Source: PNAI01 sp035501735 (lineage in GTDB: Bacteria; Pseudomonadota; Alphaproteobacteria; Rhizobiales; Xanthobacteraceae). From it: DNA of 64,000 nucleotides. The notes below the pieces were generated by a model. It had not been told where the DNA came from. It saw only the letters and a program-made list of their open reading frames with translations, and did no database searches. Below are positions 45,301 through 53,337 of the stretch, piece after piece; position 1 is the first letter of the stretch; each line of letters begins with the position of its first letter. The stretch is taken from contig DATJVR010000082.1 of assembly GCA_035501735.1 (NCBI GenBank), positions 13,964 through 77,963 on the forward strand, in the 5' to 3' direction. The position numbers were made by a program, and so were the translations under genes.

Positions 45301-45403
45301 CGTGGTGGAACGGGTCAAGGAATTGACCCACGGCACGCAACATCCGGTGATGTCGAAGCCGGACACGGTGCCCGATTTCCCGTTCGCCATCGTGCGGAAG
45401 TGA
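42371..45403 (+). CDS. Exported WD40-repeat protein with C-terminal caspase-like (C14) peptidase domain
   Basis: A 1010-aa multidomain protein. The signal peptide SLAALLGIFVTAISAAAQ is followed by a short peptidoglycan-binding-like helix bundle (LQRRLVDAGCYNGPLDGNTG) and a long WD40-like propeller region (about 80-600; SHDKTVRMWSLPDG, FSPDNKLIAV, LAWSPDGQYLYG). A helical and beta linker then leads to a caspase fold. The catalytic dyad is present: His845 in FLAGHGVND and Cys894 in LFLDTCHAG. GTG 42371 was chosen because GGGAGAGG lies six bases upstream and it places the signal peptide at the start. Bacterial caspase homologues cleave after basic or acidic residues; target unknown. Transcribed alone after the exporter. 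Confidence 0.85.
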   Translation: MGVRGSSLAALLGIFVTAISAAAQEPQDLSTLSRDDVLALQRRLVDAGCYNGPLDGNTGPALSQAIKICPVQQPFLSIETGMHTAPIVGIATDAACRLAATASHDKTVRMWSLPDGRLLRTQRLPIGDGNLGKVYTVAVSSDGKWVAAGGWDAIYAIGDPNKRDGIYLFDSATGTQVRHIGSFGNVLNHIVFSPDNKLIAVTLGGNEGVRVVDIASGREVMSDRQYGAQSYGFAFARDGMMYTVSYDGFLRQYGPDFVLKNKVTLPGGQQPLSVAVDPEGKRLAIGYFDTTAVDIVDAKTLKPIAAADNRNTEYNLGSLAWSPDGQYLYGAGRFRAFLNGAWRHPIRKWTRDGQQVGSDVPVSENTVTLANCADAIAFGAQDPAWGMLRTDGTAVTLGLARIPDMRAKRGTAFVVSADGTRLRFGLGIGEDRPVLFDLASGLTEALGPTPPDLHPPTITGINIAKWEGEFNPTLDGKPLGIDQYELSRSLTIRPDRTGFLLGTEFRLRAYTVEGKLRWSQQAPSLTFGVNLARDGEIAIAAYGDGTIRWYRWSDGKPLLSLFVHKDDKRWVAWTPTGYYMASPGAEDLIGWHVNRGWEQQADFFPVARFRNQFNRPDIVRLVLQTLDESAAVRQANATSRRAEQTTTILAQLPPVIRLKDYDNGGTYSFSSENLSLDYELRSPSGKAVDRIDVMVDGRPQQAVGLSMRSADSAQVRTDKINVTFPKHDVDVALIAWSGEIASEAARFKLKWTGQQESDLLKPKLYALVVGVSDYVEPDLKLAYAAKDAADFGKVLQAQSGGMYGTVTIKLLTDTKVTRDSIVEGLAWLEQQVTSRDIGIVFLAGHGVNDEKLNYWYLPYDASLANLRTRGVVQDDIRRTLRNLAGKAILFLDTCHAGQVMKVAARSADTDQTAMINDFIKAENGVIVFASSQGKEVSVELKDVQNGAFTKALIEGIGDGKANLLNKGNITPSQLDAFVVERVKELTHGTQHPVMSKPDTVPDFPFAIVRK

Positions 45404-45524
45404 CCGCGCGATAATCGAAATTCTCCGGCGCCATCGGCAGCAGGCAGCGAAGCGGCCATTACCGGGGGCTTCAATCAGGGCTGGAACGACAGCCTCGACA
45501 GGCTGGCGGTGTTTCTGGCCCGCG

Positions 45525-46007
45525 TTACTTGGCTCCCCGCATCTCCGCCCGCGCGGCCTTCACCGCCTTCACGATGTTCTGATAGCCGGTGCAGCGGCAG
45601 AGATTGGAAGCGAGCACGTCAAGCAATTCCTCGTCACCGATGTCGGGCAGCTGCTCCAACGTGTTGACCGCAAGCATCAAAAATCCCGGCGTGCAGAAGC
45701 CGCATTGCAGCCCGTGATGCTTAATGAACGCGCGTTGCAGCGGATGCAGCGCATCACCCTTCGCCAATCCCTCGACCGTGCGGATCTTCTTGCCCTGCGC
45801 CTGCACCGCGAACATCAGGCACGCGCGCACCGCCTCGCTCTCCACGATTACCGTGCACGCCCCGCAGACGCCGTGCTCACAGCCGAGATGCGTACCGGTC
45901 AACCCGCATTCGTCGCGGATCGTGTCGGCGAGCGTGCGGCGCGGCTCGACCGTCACCGCATAGTCGCGCCCATTCACGTTCAACGTGAATTCGATCTTGT
46001 CCGTCAT
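45525..46007 (-). CDS. Molybdenum hydroxylase [2Fe-2S] small subunit (CoxS-like)
   Basis: A 160-aa protein with both iron-sulfur sites: GCEHGVCGACTVIVE with CLMFAVQ, and CGFCTPGFL with SNLCRCTGYQNI. ATG 46007 overlaps the stop of the UbiD gene as ATGA. Together with the large (47498) and medium (49780) subunits it completes a three-subunit hydroxylase. The upstream open frame to 46622 is UbiD shadow. Confidence 0.93.
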   Translation of the reverse strand: MTDKIEFTLNVNGRDYAVTVEPRRTLADTIRDECGLTGTHLGCEHGVCGACTVIVESEAVRACLMFAVQAQGKKIRTVEGLAKGDALHPLQRAFIKHHGLQCGFCTPGFLMLAVNTLEQLPDIGDEELLDVLASNLCRCTGYQNIVKAVKAARAEMRGAK

Positions 46008-47473
46008 GCTTTCGGCAGATCCTTGCCGAACTTCGCGCGGATGCGCGCATCGAGCGCCTTGCTCGGGCGCGCCTCGATCGGGAACGTGTCGCGCCGCGCC
46101 CACGGCCGACAGGCGTCGATCACCACGCGCGCGTTGCGCGGATCGTCCGGCGCATAGGCCATGGGATCGAGCGCCGAAGACCAGCAGCCGCGCAGCGTCT
46201 CCAGTCCCTCGCGCGGATCGAAGCGCGTGCACATGGCCCAGATCACTTTGTCCATGTCGGCGGGATCGATGTCGTCGTCCACCACCACGACGAAGCGATT
46301 GACATAGGCGCCGGCGTGGCATTGCGAGGCGATCAGTCCCGCCTGCTTGGAATGCCCGGCATACATCTGCTTGATCGCGACGGTGAGCCAGAGCCGGCTG
46401 CCGCCGGCGGCGTGCGACCACACACCTTTGACCTCGGGCACGCCTGCGGCTTCGAGCTGATTCCACACCGCGCCCGAACGATAGGTGCCGCGGTAGAACG
46501 AGTCGTCGTCGGGCGGAATGCCGGGGATGGCGCCGAGCAGGATCGGATTGTCGCGATACATCATCGTTTCGATGCGGATCGCCGGCTCCTGCTTGACGCC
46601 GCCGGCGTAATAACCGGTCCACTCACCGAGCGGACCTTCCTTGATGCGATCGTTGGGATGGATGAAACCTTCGAACGCGATCTCGGCATGCGCGGGGATC
46701 GGCAGGCCGGTCTTCGGCCCCAAGATCACTTCCACCGGTTCGCCGAGCAGCCCGCCGGCCGCGTCGTATTCATTCTTGCCGTGCGGGATTTCGAGGCCGG
46801 CGATCATGAACAGCGCCGGATGCATGCCGCACACCACGGCGACCGGGCATGGCTTGCCGCGTTCGTGATATTTGCGCTGGATCATGTCGCCGTGCTTGCC
46901 CTTCGAGCACATCACGGTGGCGAGTTTCTTGTCGTGCGCCTGCACGCGATAGGCGCCGTAGTTGATCCAGCCGGTGTCGGGATCGCGCATCACCACCATG
47001 TCGCCGGTGCCGATGTAGTAACCGCCGTCGTGCTCGTGCCACTTCGGCACCGGAATCTTGAACAGGTCGATGTCGTCGCCTTCCTTGACGTTCTCCAGCA
47101 GCGCGCCGGTCGGCAGCGTGACCGGCGGAATCGATTTTGCCTCTTTCATGTAGCGCCGCCACCAGCGCACGAGGTCCATCTCACTTGCATCGACTGGGTT
47201 GCCGAGGGTGAGATTGATGCGGCGCACGGACGTGAGGATGTTGGCGAGGATGCGATGCCCGCGCGGATACCCCGGGATGTCGTCGAAGAGCACCGTCTGA
47301 TTGCCGGTGCGGCGCTGATAAAAATCGACAATCCCGCCGATTTCCTCCTCGCGGTTGGCGCCGCTGATGGGCTTGACCTCGCCCGCCGCCTCCATCTCGG
47401 CGAGCCAGACGCGCAGGTCCTGCTTCGGCGCGTTGGAGGCACGGTTCGCGACACGCGGGCCGATCTTGTTCAT
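46004..47473 (-). CDS. UbiD family decarboxylase inside a molybdenum hydroxylase operon
   Basis: A 489-aa paralogue of the protein at 23376-24845. Cofactor-region motifs are IGTGDMVVMRDPDTGW, NYGAYRVQAHD and SKGKHGDM. The acidic loop is IAFEGFIHPNDRIKEGPLGE and GYYAGG follows. The C-terminus has VDDDIDPADMDKVIWAMCTR. It uses prFMN to (de)carboxylate an unsaturated or aromatic acid. Position is notable: it lies 24 bases after the Mo large subunit and overlaps the iron-sulfur subunit, so all four proteins should be made together. Confidence 0.92.
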   Translation of the reverse strand: MNKIGPRVANRASNAPKQDLRVWLAEMEAAGEVKPISGANREEEIGGIVDFYQRRTGNQTVLFDDIPGYPRGHRILANILTSVRRINLTLGNPVDASEMDLVRWWRRYMKEAKSIPPVTLPTGALLENVKEGDDIDLFKIPVPKWHEHDGGYYIGTGDMVVMRDPDTGWINYGAYRVQAHDKKLATVMCSKGKHGDMIQRKYHERGKPCPVAVVCGMHPALFMIAGLEIPHGKNEYDAAGGLLGEPVEVILGPKTGLPIPAHAEIAFEGFIHPNDRIKEGPLGEWTGYYAGGVKQEPAIRIETMMYRDNPILLGAIPGIPPDDDSFYRGTYRSGAVWNQLEAAGVPEVKGVWSHAAGGSRLWLTVAIKQMYAGHSKQAGLIASQCHAGAYVNRFVVVVDDDIDPADMDKVIWAMCTRFDPREGLETLRGCWSSALDPMAYAPDDPRNARVVIDACRPWARRDTFPIEARPSKALDARIRAKFGKDLPKA

Positions 47474-47497
47474 GACGCAGCTCCGAATTTTCTTCCT

Positions 47498-49783
47498 TCA
47501 CCGCTTTTCATCAATAATAGCCTTCAACCGCTGCGGCGTCACAGGCAGTTGCGTGATCGCGCCCGGAATGCCGATGGCGTCATCGATGGCCGACGCGATC
47601 GCGGCGCCGACGCCGTTGATGCCGCTTTCGCCCGCGCCCTTGATGCCGAGCGGATTTAAGGGACTCGGCGCATCTTCGGTAAGGATGATCTCGATGTCGG
47701 GAACCTCGTGCACTGTCGGCAGGAGATAGTCGGCGAAGGTCACGCTGAGCGGATCGCCGTTCTCGCCGTAGGTGAACTCCTCCAGCAGAGCGCCGCCGAT
47801 CCCCTGTGCGCAGCCACCAGCGATCTGTCCCTTCACCAGCATCGGGTTGATGGCACGGCCGATGTCATAGGCGATGACGTAGCGCTCGACGGTGACGCCG
47901 CCGGTGCCGGGATCGACCTTCACCACCGCGAGATGATCGCCATAGGGATAGACCTGATGATCGGCGTGGTGCCAGCCTTCGGCTTCCAGCTTGCCGCGGC
48001 TCGCCGCGATCTGGCCGAGACTGATAGAGGCACCCCCCGCGCGATCGGTGCGGACGACTTCGCCGTTGATGATATCGAGCGCATTCGCCGGCGCCTGCAA
48101 CAGCTCGGCGGCGACGGAGAGGATTTTTTCGCGCAGGGCGAGCGCGGCAACGCGAGCCGCCGAGGCCGTCATCACGGTCGCGCGCGAGGCATGCGCGCCG
48201 ATGCCGTGCGCGATGCGGTCGGTTTGGCCATGGATCACGCGCAGGCCCTTGTAATCGACGCCCAGAACTTCGGCGGCGACCTGCGCCATCACGGTCTCGA
48301 AGCCCTGCCCGAGCGACGCGCCGCCGGTGATCACTTCGACCGCGCCGGAATCGTCGATCTCGATGCGCACGCCGTCCTTCGGCCCGAGACCGGCCTTCTC
48401 GACAAACATCGCGAGGCCGACGCCGACCATCTCGCCAGCGGCGCGGCGGCGTTTGAGATCGGCGTTGAGTTTTTCCCATTCGACGTGTTTCAGCAGCTTG
48501 TCGAGCAGCGCGTGATAGTCGCCGGAATCGAAATGGATTTCCTCGCCGAGCGCTTCCAGCGGCCGCTTGAACGGCATTTCCTGCGCGGTCACCGCGTTGC
48601 GGCAGCGCACGGCGATCGGATCGAGCTTCAATTGATGCACGATCGCGTCGACCAGCCGCTCGCGCACGAAAGACGTCTCGAACCGGCCGGGCGCGCGGTA
48701 GGTCGCGGCCGGCGTCTTGTTGGTCAGGCGGAAATGGCACACCGCGCGATAGGCGAGCGGCACCCGATAAGGGCCGGGCAGCACGCCGCAGGTCATCATG
48801 GCGACACGCGTCGCGTGGGTGCGGACATAAGCACCGTTGTCGTGGAAAATCTCGTCGTCGATGGCGAGGATTTCACCCTCCGCGGTCACGGCAGCGCGGA
48901 TATGGTGGTGCTGGTTGCGCGAATGATTGGCGGCAATCAGATGCTCGCGCCGATCCTCGATCCATTTCACCGGGCGGCCGAGCCGCATGGCGGCGACGCA
49001 GACCAGAATGTCCTCGGGGTAAAGCTCGCCGCGAATGCCGAAGCCGCCGCCGACGTGGGACTCGAACACGTTCACAGCGGTGAGCTTGCGCTTGAGCATG
49101 CGCGCGATCAGTTCCTGATTGCGGTGCGGCACTTTCGCGGCGCCGTGCAGCTCCAGCATATCGCGCGCGGCGTCATAGCGGCCGAGCGCGCCGCGGGTCT
49201 CGAGCGGCACGCCGGAGTGGCGGCCGACGTCGAGCTTGAGTTCGACGATGTGCGGCGCGTTACGGAATGCCGCTTCCACATCGCCGTAACCTTGGCGCAG
49301 CAGTGCGGCTTCCGTGTCGTGGCCGGCCGAGAATTCGCCCGGCTTCGCTTCCGCCGAGAGCAGCACGGGCAATTCCTCGATCTCCATCGTGACGAGATCG
49401 GCGGCATCTTCGGCGACGTAAGGGTCTTCTGCGAACACAGCCGCGACCGGCTCGCCCACGTAGCGCACTTTGTCGGCGGCCAGCACCGGCTGACGATAGG
49501 GCGCAAGCTTCTCGATCGGCCCCTCGCGGAAGTCGATCGGCGGCACATCCGAAATTTCGGCCGCGGTCCATACCGCGACGACGCCGGGCAATTTGCGGGC
49601 GGCGCCCGCGTCAATCGACAGAATCTTTCCATGGGCGTGGTTCGAGCGCACGACGCGCATGTGGAGCTGATTGGGAAAATTGATGTCGCCGGCAAAACGC
49701 CCCTGCCCCGTCACCAGCGGCGGGTCTTCCAGGCGCTCGACCGATTGGCCGATCCATTTCGTGCCGCGCACGCTGTCGTTCAT
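47498..49783 (-). CDS. Molybdenum hydroxylase large, molybdopterin-binding subunit (CoxL-like)
   Basis: A 761-aa xanthine dehydrogenase-family subunit. GQSVERLEDPPLVTGQGRF opens the protein, VGGGFGIRGELYPEDIL and GGASLGQGFETVMAQVAAE contact the cofactor, and the catalytic base is Glu719 in KGAGESG. The active-site loop ATYRAPGRFE lacks the CO dehydrogenase cysteine, so an organic substrate is expected. It overlaps CoxM by 4 bases (ATGA) and precedes the UbiD gene by 24 bases. Hydroxylates a carbon next to a ring nitrogen, ring oxygen or aldehyde, with water as oxygen source. Confidence 0.93.
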   Translation of the reverse strand: MNDSVRGTKWIGQSVERLEDPPLVTGQGRFAGDINFPNQLHMRVVRSNHAHGKILSIDAGAARKLPGVVAVWTAAEISDVPPIDFREGPIEKLAPYRQPVLAADKVRYVGEPVAAVFAEDPYVAEDAADLVTMEIEELPVLLSAEAKPGEFSAGHDTEAALLRQGYGDVEAAFRNAPHIVELKLDVGRHSGVPLETRGALGRYDAARDMLELHGAAKVPHRNQELIARMLKRKLTAVNVFESHVGGGFGIRGELYPEDILVCVAAMRLGRPVKWIEDRREHLIAANHSRNQHHHIRAAVTAEGEILAIDDEIFHDNGAYVRTHATRVAMMTCGVLPGPYRVPLAYRAVCHFRLTNKTPAATYRAPGRFETSFVRERLVDAIVHQLKLDPIAVRCRNAVTAQEMPFKRPLEALGEEIHFDSGDYHALLDKLLKHVEWEKLNADLKRRRAAGEMVGVGLAMFVEKAGLGPKDGVRIEIDDSGAVEVITGGASLGQGFETVMAQVAAEVLGVDYKGLRVIHGQTDRIAHGIGAHASRATVMTASAARVAALALREKILSVAAELLQAPANALDIINGEVVRTDRAGGASISLGQIAASRGKLEAEGWHHADHQVYPYGDHLAVVKVDPGTGGVTVERYVIAYDIGRAINPMLVKGQIAGGCAQGIGGALLEEFTYGENGDPLSVTFADYLLPTVHEVPDIEIILTEDAPSPLNPLGIKGAGESGINGVGAAIASAIDDAIGIPGAITQLPVTPQRLKAIIDEKR

Positions 49784-50637
49784 GCGGCGGCTCGCTGCAA
49801 AGCGCGAGCGACGACCGTACCGACGAGGCCGCGCCGATATTCCGCGGAATTGACCGCGTCATCGAGCGGGGCGACCGCCTTCGCCGCGGCGTGCGCCGCA
49901 GCCGCGAAAATTTCCGACTTCGGCATGCTGCCTTCGAGTTCCGCTTCGGCTTCGACGATACGCCGCGGAAAGGCTTCGACGCCGCCGACCGCGACTCGCG
50001 GCTCAACGATCATCGAATCCTTCAGGCGATAGGTCGCCAGCGCCATGGCGATGGCAAAATCACCGGCGCGGCGGCTGAATTCGTAGAATCCAAAACGCGT
50101 GTCGCGCGGCAGCACCGGCAACCGCACTTCGGCCAAAAGCTCACCGTCTTCCAGCGCCGTCGTCATGATGTCGTCGAAAAAATTTTTTGCCGCGACGATG
50201 CGGGTGCCGCGCACGCTTCGTATGATCATTTCGGCGTCGAACGCCGCCGCCACCAGGCACCATTCCGAAGCCGGATCGGCATGCGCGATACTTCCGCAGA
50301 ACGTGCCGCGCGCTCGGATGGGCTTGTGTGCGATGTGGTGGACGACCTCTGCGAGCAAATCTCCAAGCGGACCTTGCATTGCTGGACGCTCGAAAGCGGC
50401 ATGTCGCACGCAAGCGCCGATGCAGAGTTTTTCAGCTTCGACGGCGAGCCGCGCAAATTCCCTCACGCCGTTGATGTCGACGAGATGTTTCGGCCGCGCC
50501 AGCCGAAACGCCATGGTGGGAACGAGGCTTTGCCCGCCGGCCAGAACGCGCCCGTCATCGGGCGCCACGCGACCCAAGGTCGTCAGAGCCTCCTCGACCG
50601 TCTTTGGCGCGTGATAGTGAAACGGGGCAGGTTTCAT
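49780..50637 (-). CDS. Molybdenum hydroxylase FAD-binding medium subunit (CoxM-like)
   Basis: 285 aa with the FAD motifs VLAGGQSLVPTMAFR (near 31-45) and RARGTFCGSIAHADPASEW (near 108-126). The normal TIGG motif is TFCG here, a mild deviation. ATG 50637 begins MKPAPFHYHAPKTVEEAL as in relatives; earlier in-frame ATGs up to 50676 are less likely. First gene of the four-gene operon M-L-UbiD-S and divergent from an enoyl-CoA hydratase gene about 118 bases away. Confidence 0.92.
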   Translation of the reverse strand: MKPAPFHYHAPKTVEEALTTLGRVAPDDGRVLAGGQSLVPTMAFRLARPKHLVDINGVREFARLAVEAEKLCIGACVRHAAFERPAMQGPLGDLLAEVVHHIAHKPIRARGTFCGSIAHADPASEWCLVAAAFDAEMIIRSVRGTRIVAAKNFFDDIMTTALEDGELLAEVRLPVLPRDTRFGFYEFSRRAGDFAIAMALATYRLKDSMIVEPRVAVGGVEAFPRRIVEAEAELEGSMPKSEIFAAAAHAAAKAVAPLDDAVNSAEYRRGLVGTVVARALQRAAA

Positions 50638-50755
50638 CGGCGGCGACAGCATAGGGCCGCGCCCGGCGCGCATCAATGCGAGCGTATTGCGCGCGCATCC
50701 TGGGCAACGCTATATGCTGCGCGCCCGCCCGCGTCCTCACCGAAAGGCCATGCCG

Positions 50756-51496
50756 ATGTCCGACGATATCCTGACCAAGCAGGACGGCCCAATCCTGCGC
50801 ATCACGCTCAACCATCCCGAGCGCGGCAATGCCGTGACCGACGAAATGGTGGCGCGGCTGACCGGCCTGATTCATGATGCGCCGAAAACGTCCGACATCG
50901 TGGTCCTGCGCGGCGCGGGCAAGGATTTCTGCGTCGGCCGCGCCGGCATGGGCGCACGGCCCGCCGTGGAGCCGACGGCGTACGCGCGGCGGAATTTTTC
51001 CGACGTGGTGTTCGACGCCTACGGCGCGCTGCGCAATTCGGTCATACCGGTCGTGGCCGTGGTGCAGGGCGGCGCGCACGGCTTCGGCTGCGCGGTGGCG
51101 GCCGCTTGCGACATCACGATCGCGAGTGATACGGCCACGTTTTCCGTGCCGGAAATGGCGCACCAGATCATGCCAACCATGGTGATGTCGTCGTTCGTCG
51201 ATCGCGTGCCGCGCAAGGCCATGGCCTATCTGGTCTATTCGATGTTCGAGGTCAGCGCCGAGCGTGCCCTCTCCTATGGCATCGTCAGCGATGTCGTCCC
51301 CGCGGCGCAGCTCGACGCGACGGTCGAAAAGCTCGTCGCCAATATGCTGAAAGCCCCGACCATTTCCCTCCGTGCCGCCAAGGAATACGTGCGGAGCGCC
51401 CCGGACATGCCGGTAGCAGGCGCGATCGAATACGCGCGCAACCTGCATGCCACGATCAACTCGGCCGCCGAGATCAAGAAGAGTCGCGGCGTATAA
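50756..51496 (+). CDS. Enoyl-CoA hydratase/isomerase (crotonase) family protein
   Basis: A 246-aa crotonase-fold protein. ITLNHPERGNAVTDEMVARL is the family opening, VLRGAGKDFCVGRAGMGAR forms the first oxyanion-hole strand, and VQGGAHGFGCAVAAACDI is the second. The positions of the usual catalytic glutamates are not both conserved (the segment SDTATFSVPEMAHQIMP has one), so hydratase versus hydrolase or isomerase activity is open. ATG 50756 has AAAGG eight bases upstream; ATG 50750 is an alternative. Divergent from the hydroxylase operon, which suggests it acts on a CoA thioester of the same pathway. Confidence 0.87.
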   Translation: MSDDILTKQDGPILRITLNHPERGNAVTDEMVARLTGLIHDAPKTSDIVVLRGAGKDFCVGRAGMGARPAVEPTAYARRNFSDVVFDAYGALRNSVIPVVAVVQGGAHGFGCAVAAACDITIASDTATFSVPEMAHQIMPTMVMSSFVDRVPRKAMAYLVYSMFEVSAERALSYGIVSDVVPAAQLDATVEKLVANMLKAPTISLRAAKEYVRSAPDMPVAGAIEYARNLHATINSAAEIKKSRGV

Positions 51497-51576
51497 GTCC
51501 TTGAATCCGCCCTCAACCTCGGCGCACAGTAGGCCCGAGAGAGCCCAACAGCCCATCAGCCCAAGCCGGTCACCCC

Positions 51577-53322
51577 ATGCAACAGCCTGCCCTGCGTACC
51601 AGCAATTCCCCGGAATTCTCGACCGCGTATTTCTTCCTGGAAGGTCTTAACGAGGTTGGGATCGAATACCTGTTCTGCAATTTCGGCACCGACCATGCGC
51701 CGATCATCGAGGAAATGGCGCACAAAAAGAAGCTCGGCGAGAAAATTCCGACGGTGATCCGTTGCCCGCACGAGAACACGGCGGCGCATATGGCCGGCGG
51801 TTATGCCTTCATGACCGGGCGCGGCCAGGGCGTGCTGGTCCATGTCGACGTCGGCACGGCCAATTCCGCCAACGCCATGCACAACATCTTCCGCAGCCGG
51901 ATTCCGGTGCTGCTGATGGCCGGCAAGGCACCCTACACCGCCGGTGACGAACTCGTCGGTTCGCGCGACACCTACGTGCATTTTATCCAGGAACCGTTCG
52001 ACCAGGCGAGCCTGGTGCGGCCCTATCTGAAATGGGAATGGACGCTGCCCTCCGGGGTGGTGGTGAAGGAGGCCTTGCGGCGCGCGCATTCGATCATGCA
52101 GAGCGAGCCGTGCGGGCCGGTCTATCTCATGATGCAGCGCGAGACGCTCACGCAGCCGTGGAGCGTCGACGAGGTGCGACGTTATGCGGCCGATCAGTTC
52201 GGCAGCACGCACGGCGGTCAAGCCGATCCCAAGCTCGTCGGCGAACTCGCCGACCGCATCATCAATGCCGAGCATCCGATTCTGATCACCGCCTATGCGG
52301 GACGCAATCCGCGCGCCGCGCAGGCGATCGCGGAACTTTCGGAATTGGCCGGCATCGCGGTGTTCGAATCGAATTCAAGCAACAACATTCCGAACACCAT
52401 GCCGTGCTTCGTCGGATACATGCCGGATAAGCATCTGCCAAAGGCCGATCTCGGCCTTCTGGTCGACATCGACGTGCCCTGGTTCCCGTCGGACGTGCAG
52501 CCCAAGGCCAACTCCTTCTGGGCGCACATCGATATCGACATTCTTAAACCTGCGTCGCCGATGTGGACGTTCCCGGGCAACCTGCGCATGCAGGGCGACA
52601 GCGGGCATATTCTCGCGCAGCTTGTCGACGAAGTCAGGAAGAAAGCGACGCCTGCGTTCAAGCAGAAGGCCGCGGCGCGCATGGCGGAGCTCAAGAAGGA
52701 GCACGATGCGCTCGGCGAGCGCGCGGCCAAATTGGCCGCCGACAAGGGCCAATCGAACGAGATCAATCCGCATTATCTGATGGCGGAGCTCAACAAGCTG
52801 CTGAAACCGGACGACGTGGTCTTCAACGAAGCGATCCGCAATGCCGGCGCGGTGTCGCTGCAAATCAAGCGCCCACAGGCCAATACAATGATGCGCTCGG
52901 CCGGCGGCGGGCTCGGCTGGTCGGGCGGATTTGCGCTCGGCGCCAAACTCGCGGCGCCCAACCGCATGATGGTGCAGGTTTGCGGCGACGGCAGCTTCTA
53001 TTTCGGCAATCCGAGCTCGGTGTTCTCCGCCTCACAGCAGTACAAGCTGCCGATCCTGATCGTCGTGACCGACAACACCGGTTGGGGCGCGGTGAAGGCC
53101 TCGACGCTGCGCGTATTCCCGAGCGGGGAAGCCGTGTCGTCGGACGAATTCCAGTCGCATCTTTTACCCGACGTCGATTTCAGCAAGATCGCCGAGGCGT
53201 TCGGCGCCTACGGCGAAAAAATCACGGAACCTGCCGAGGTACCGGCGGCGCTCGCGCGCTGCGTCAAGGAAGTGCGCGGCGGACGCACTGCGATCCTGCA
53301 TGCACGAGTGACCCGGCTGTAA
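51577..53322 (+). CDS. Thiamine-diphosphate-requiring enzyme, acetolactate synthase-like
   Basis: A 581-aa ThDP enzyme distinct from the one at 1868. The activating glutamate is in RCPHENTAAHMAGGYA near residue 66. The ThDP motif starts CGDGSFYFG near 470 and ends VVTDNTGW. A charged helical insertion (MAELKKEHDALGERAAKLAA) lies between the middle and C-terminal domains. The family performs 2-oxo acid decarboxylation or carboligation; substrate unknown. The 80-base gap after the crotonase gene and only 15 bases before the next gene suggest a three-gene transcript. Confidence 0.85.
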   Translation: MQQPALRTSNSPEFSTAYFFLEGLNEVGIEYLFCNFGTDHAPIIEEMAHKKKLGEKIPTVIRCPHENTAAHMAGGYAFMTGRGQGVLVHVDVGTANSANAMHNIFRSRIPVLLMAGKAPYTAGDELVGSRDTYVHFIQEPFDQASLVRPYLKWEWTLPSGVVVKEALRRAHSIMQSEPCGPVYLMMQRETLTQPWSVDEVRRYAADQFGSTHGGQADPKLVGELADRIINAEHPILITAYAGRNPRAAQAIAELSELAGIAVFESNSSNNIPNTMPCFVGYMPDKHLPKADLGLLVDIDVPWFPSDVQPKANSFWAHIDIDILKPASPMWTFPGNLRMQGDSGHILAQLVDEVRKKATPAFKQKAAARMAELKKEHDALGERAAKLAADKGQSNEINPHYLMAELNKLLKPDDVVFNEAIRNAGAVSLQIKRPQANTMMRSAGGGLGWSGGFALGAKLAAPNRMMVQVCGDGSFYFGNPSSVFSASQQYKLPILIVVTDNTGWGAVKASTLRVFPSGEAVSSDEFQSHLLPDVDFSKIAEAFGAYGEKITEPAEVPAALARCVKEVRGGRTAILHARVTRL

Positions 53323-53337
53323 CGAGGAAAGTGGCGT

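Noticed and set aside
45490..45505. Hairpin CAGCCT-CGAC-AGGCTG between the caspase and CoxS genes
   Set aside because: Stem is short and no T tract follows on either strand, so a terminator call is not justified.
46004..46622. 365-codon fused frame ending in the CoxS sequence
   Set aside because: The upstream half is the UbiD gene read in another frame; CoxS starts at the ATGA overlap at 46007.
47708..50032. 774-codon plus-strand frame opposite the second CoxL gene
   Set aside because: Same reason: mirror of a high-GC gene, no domain motifs, and it crosses the L/M gene boundary.
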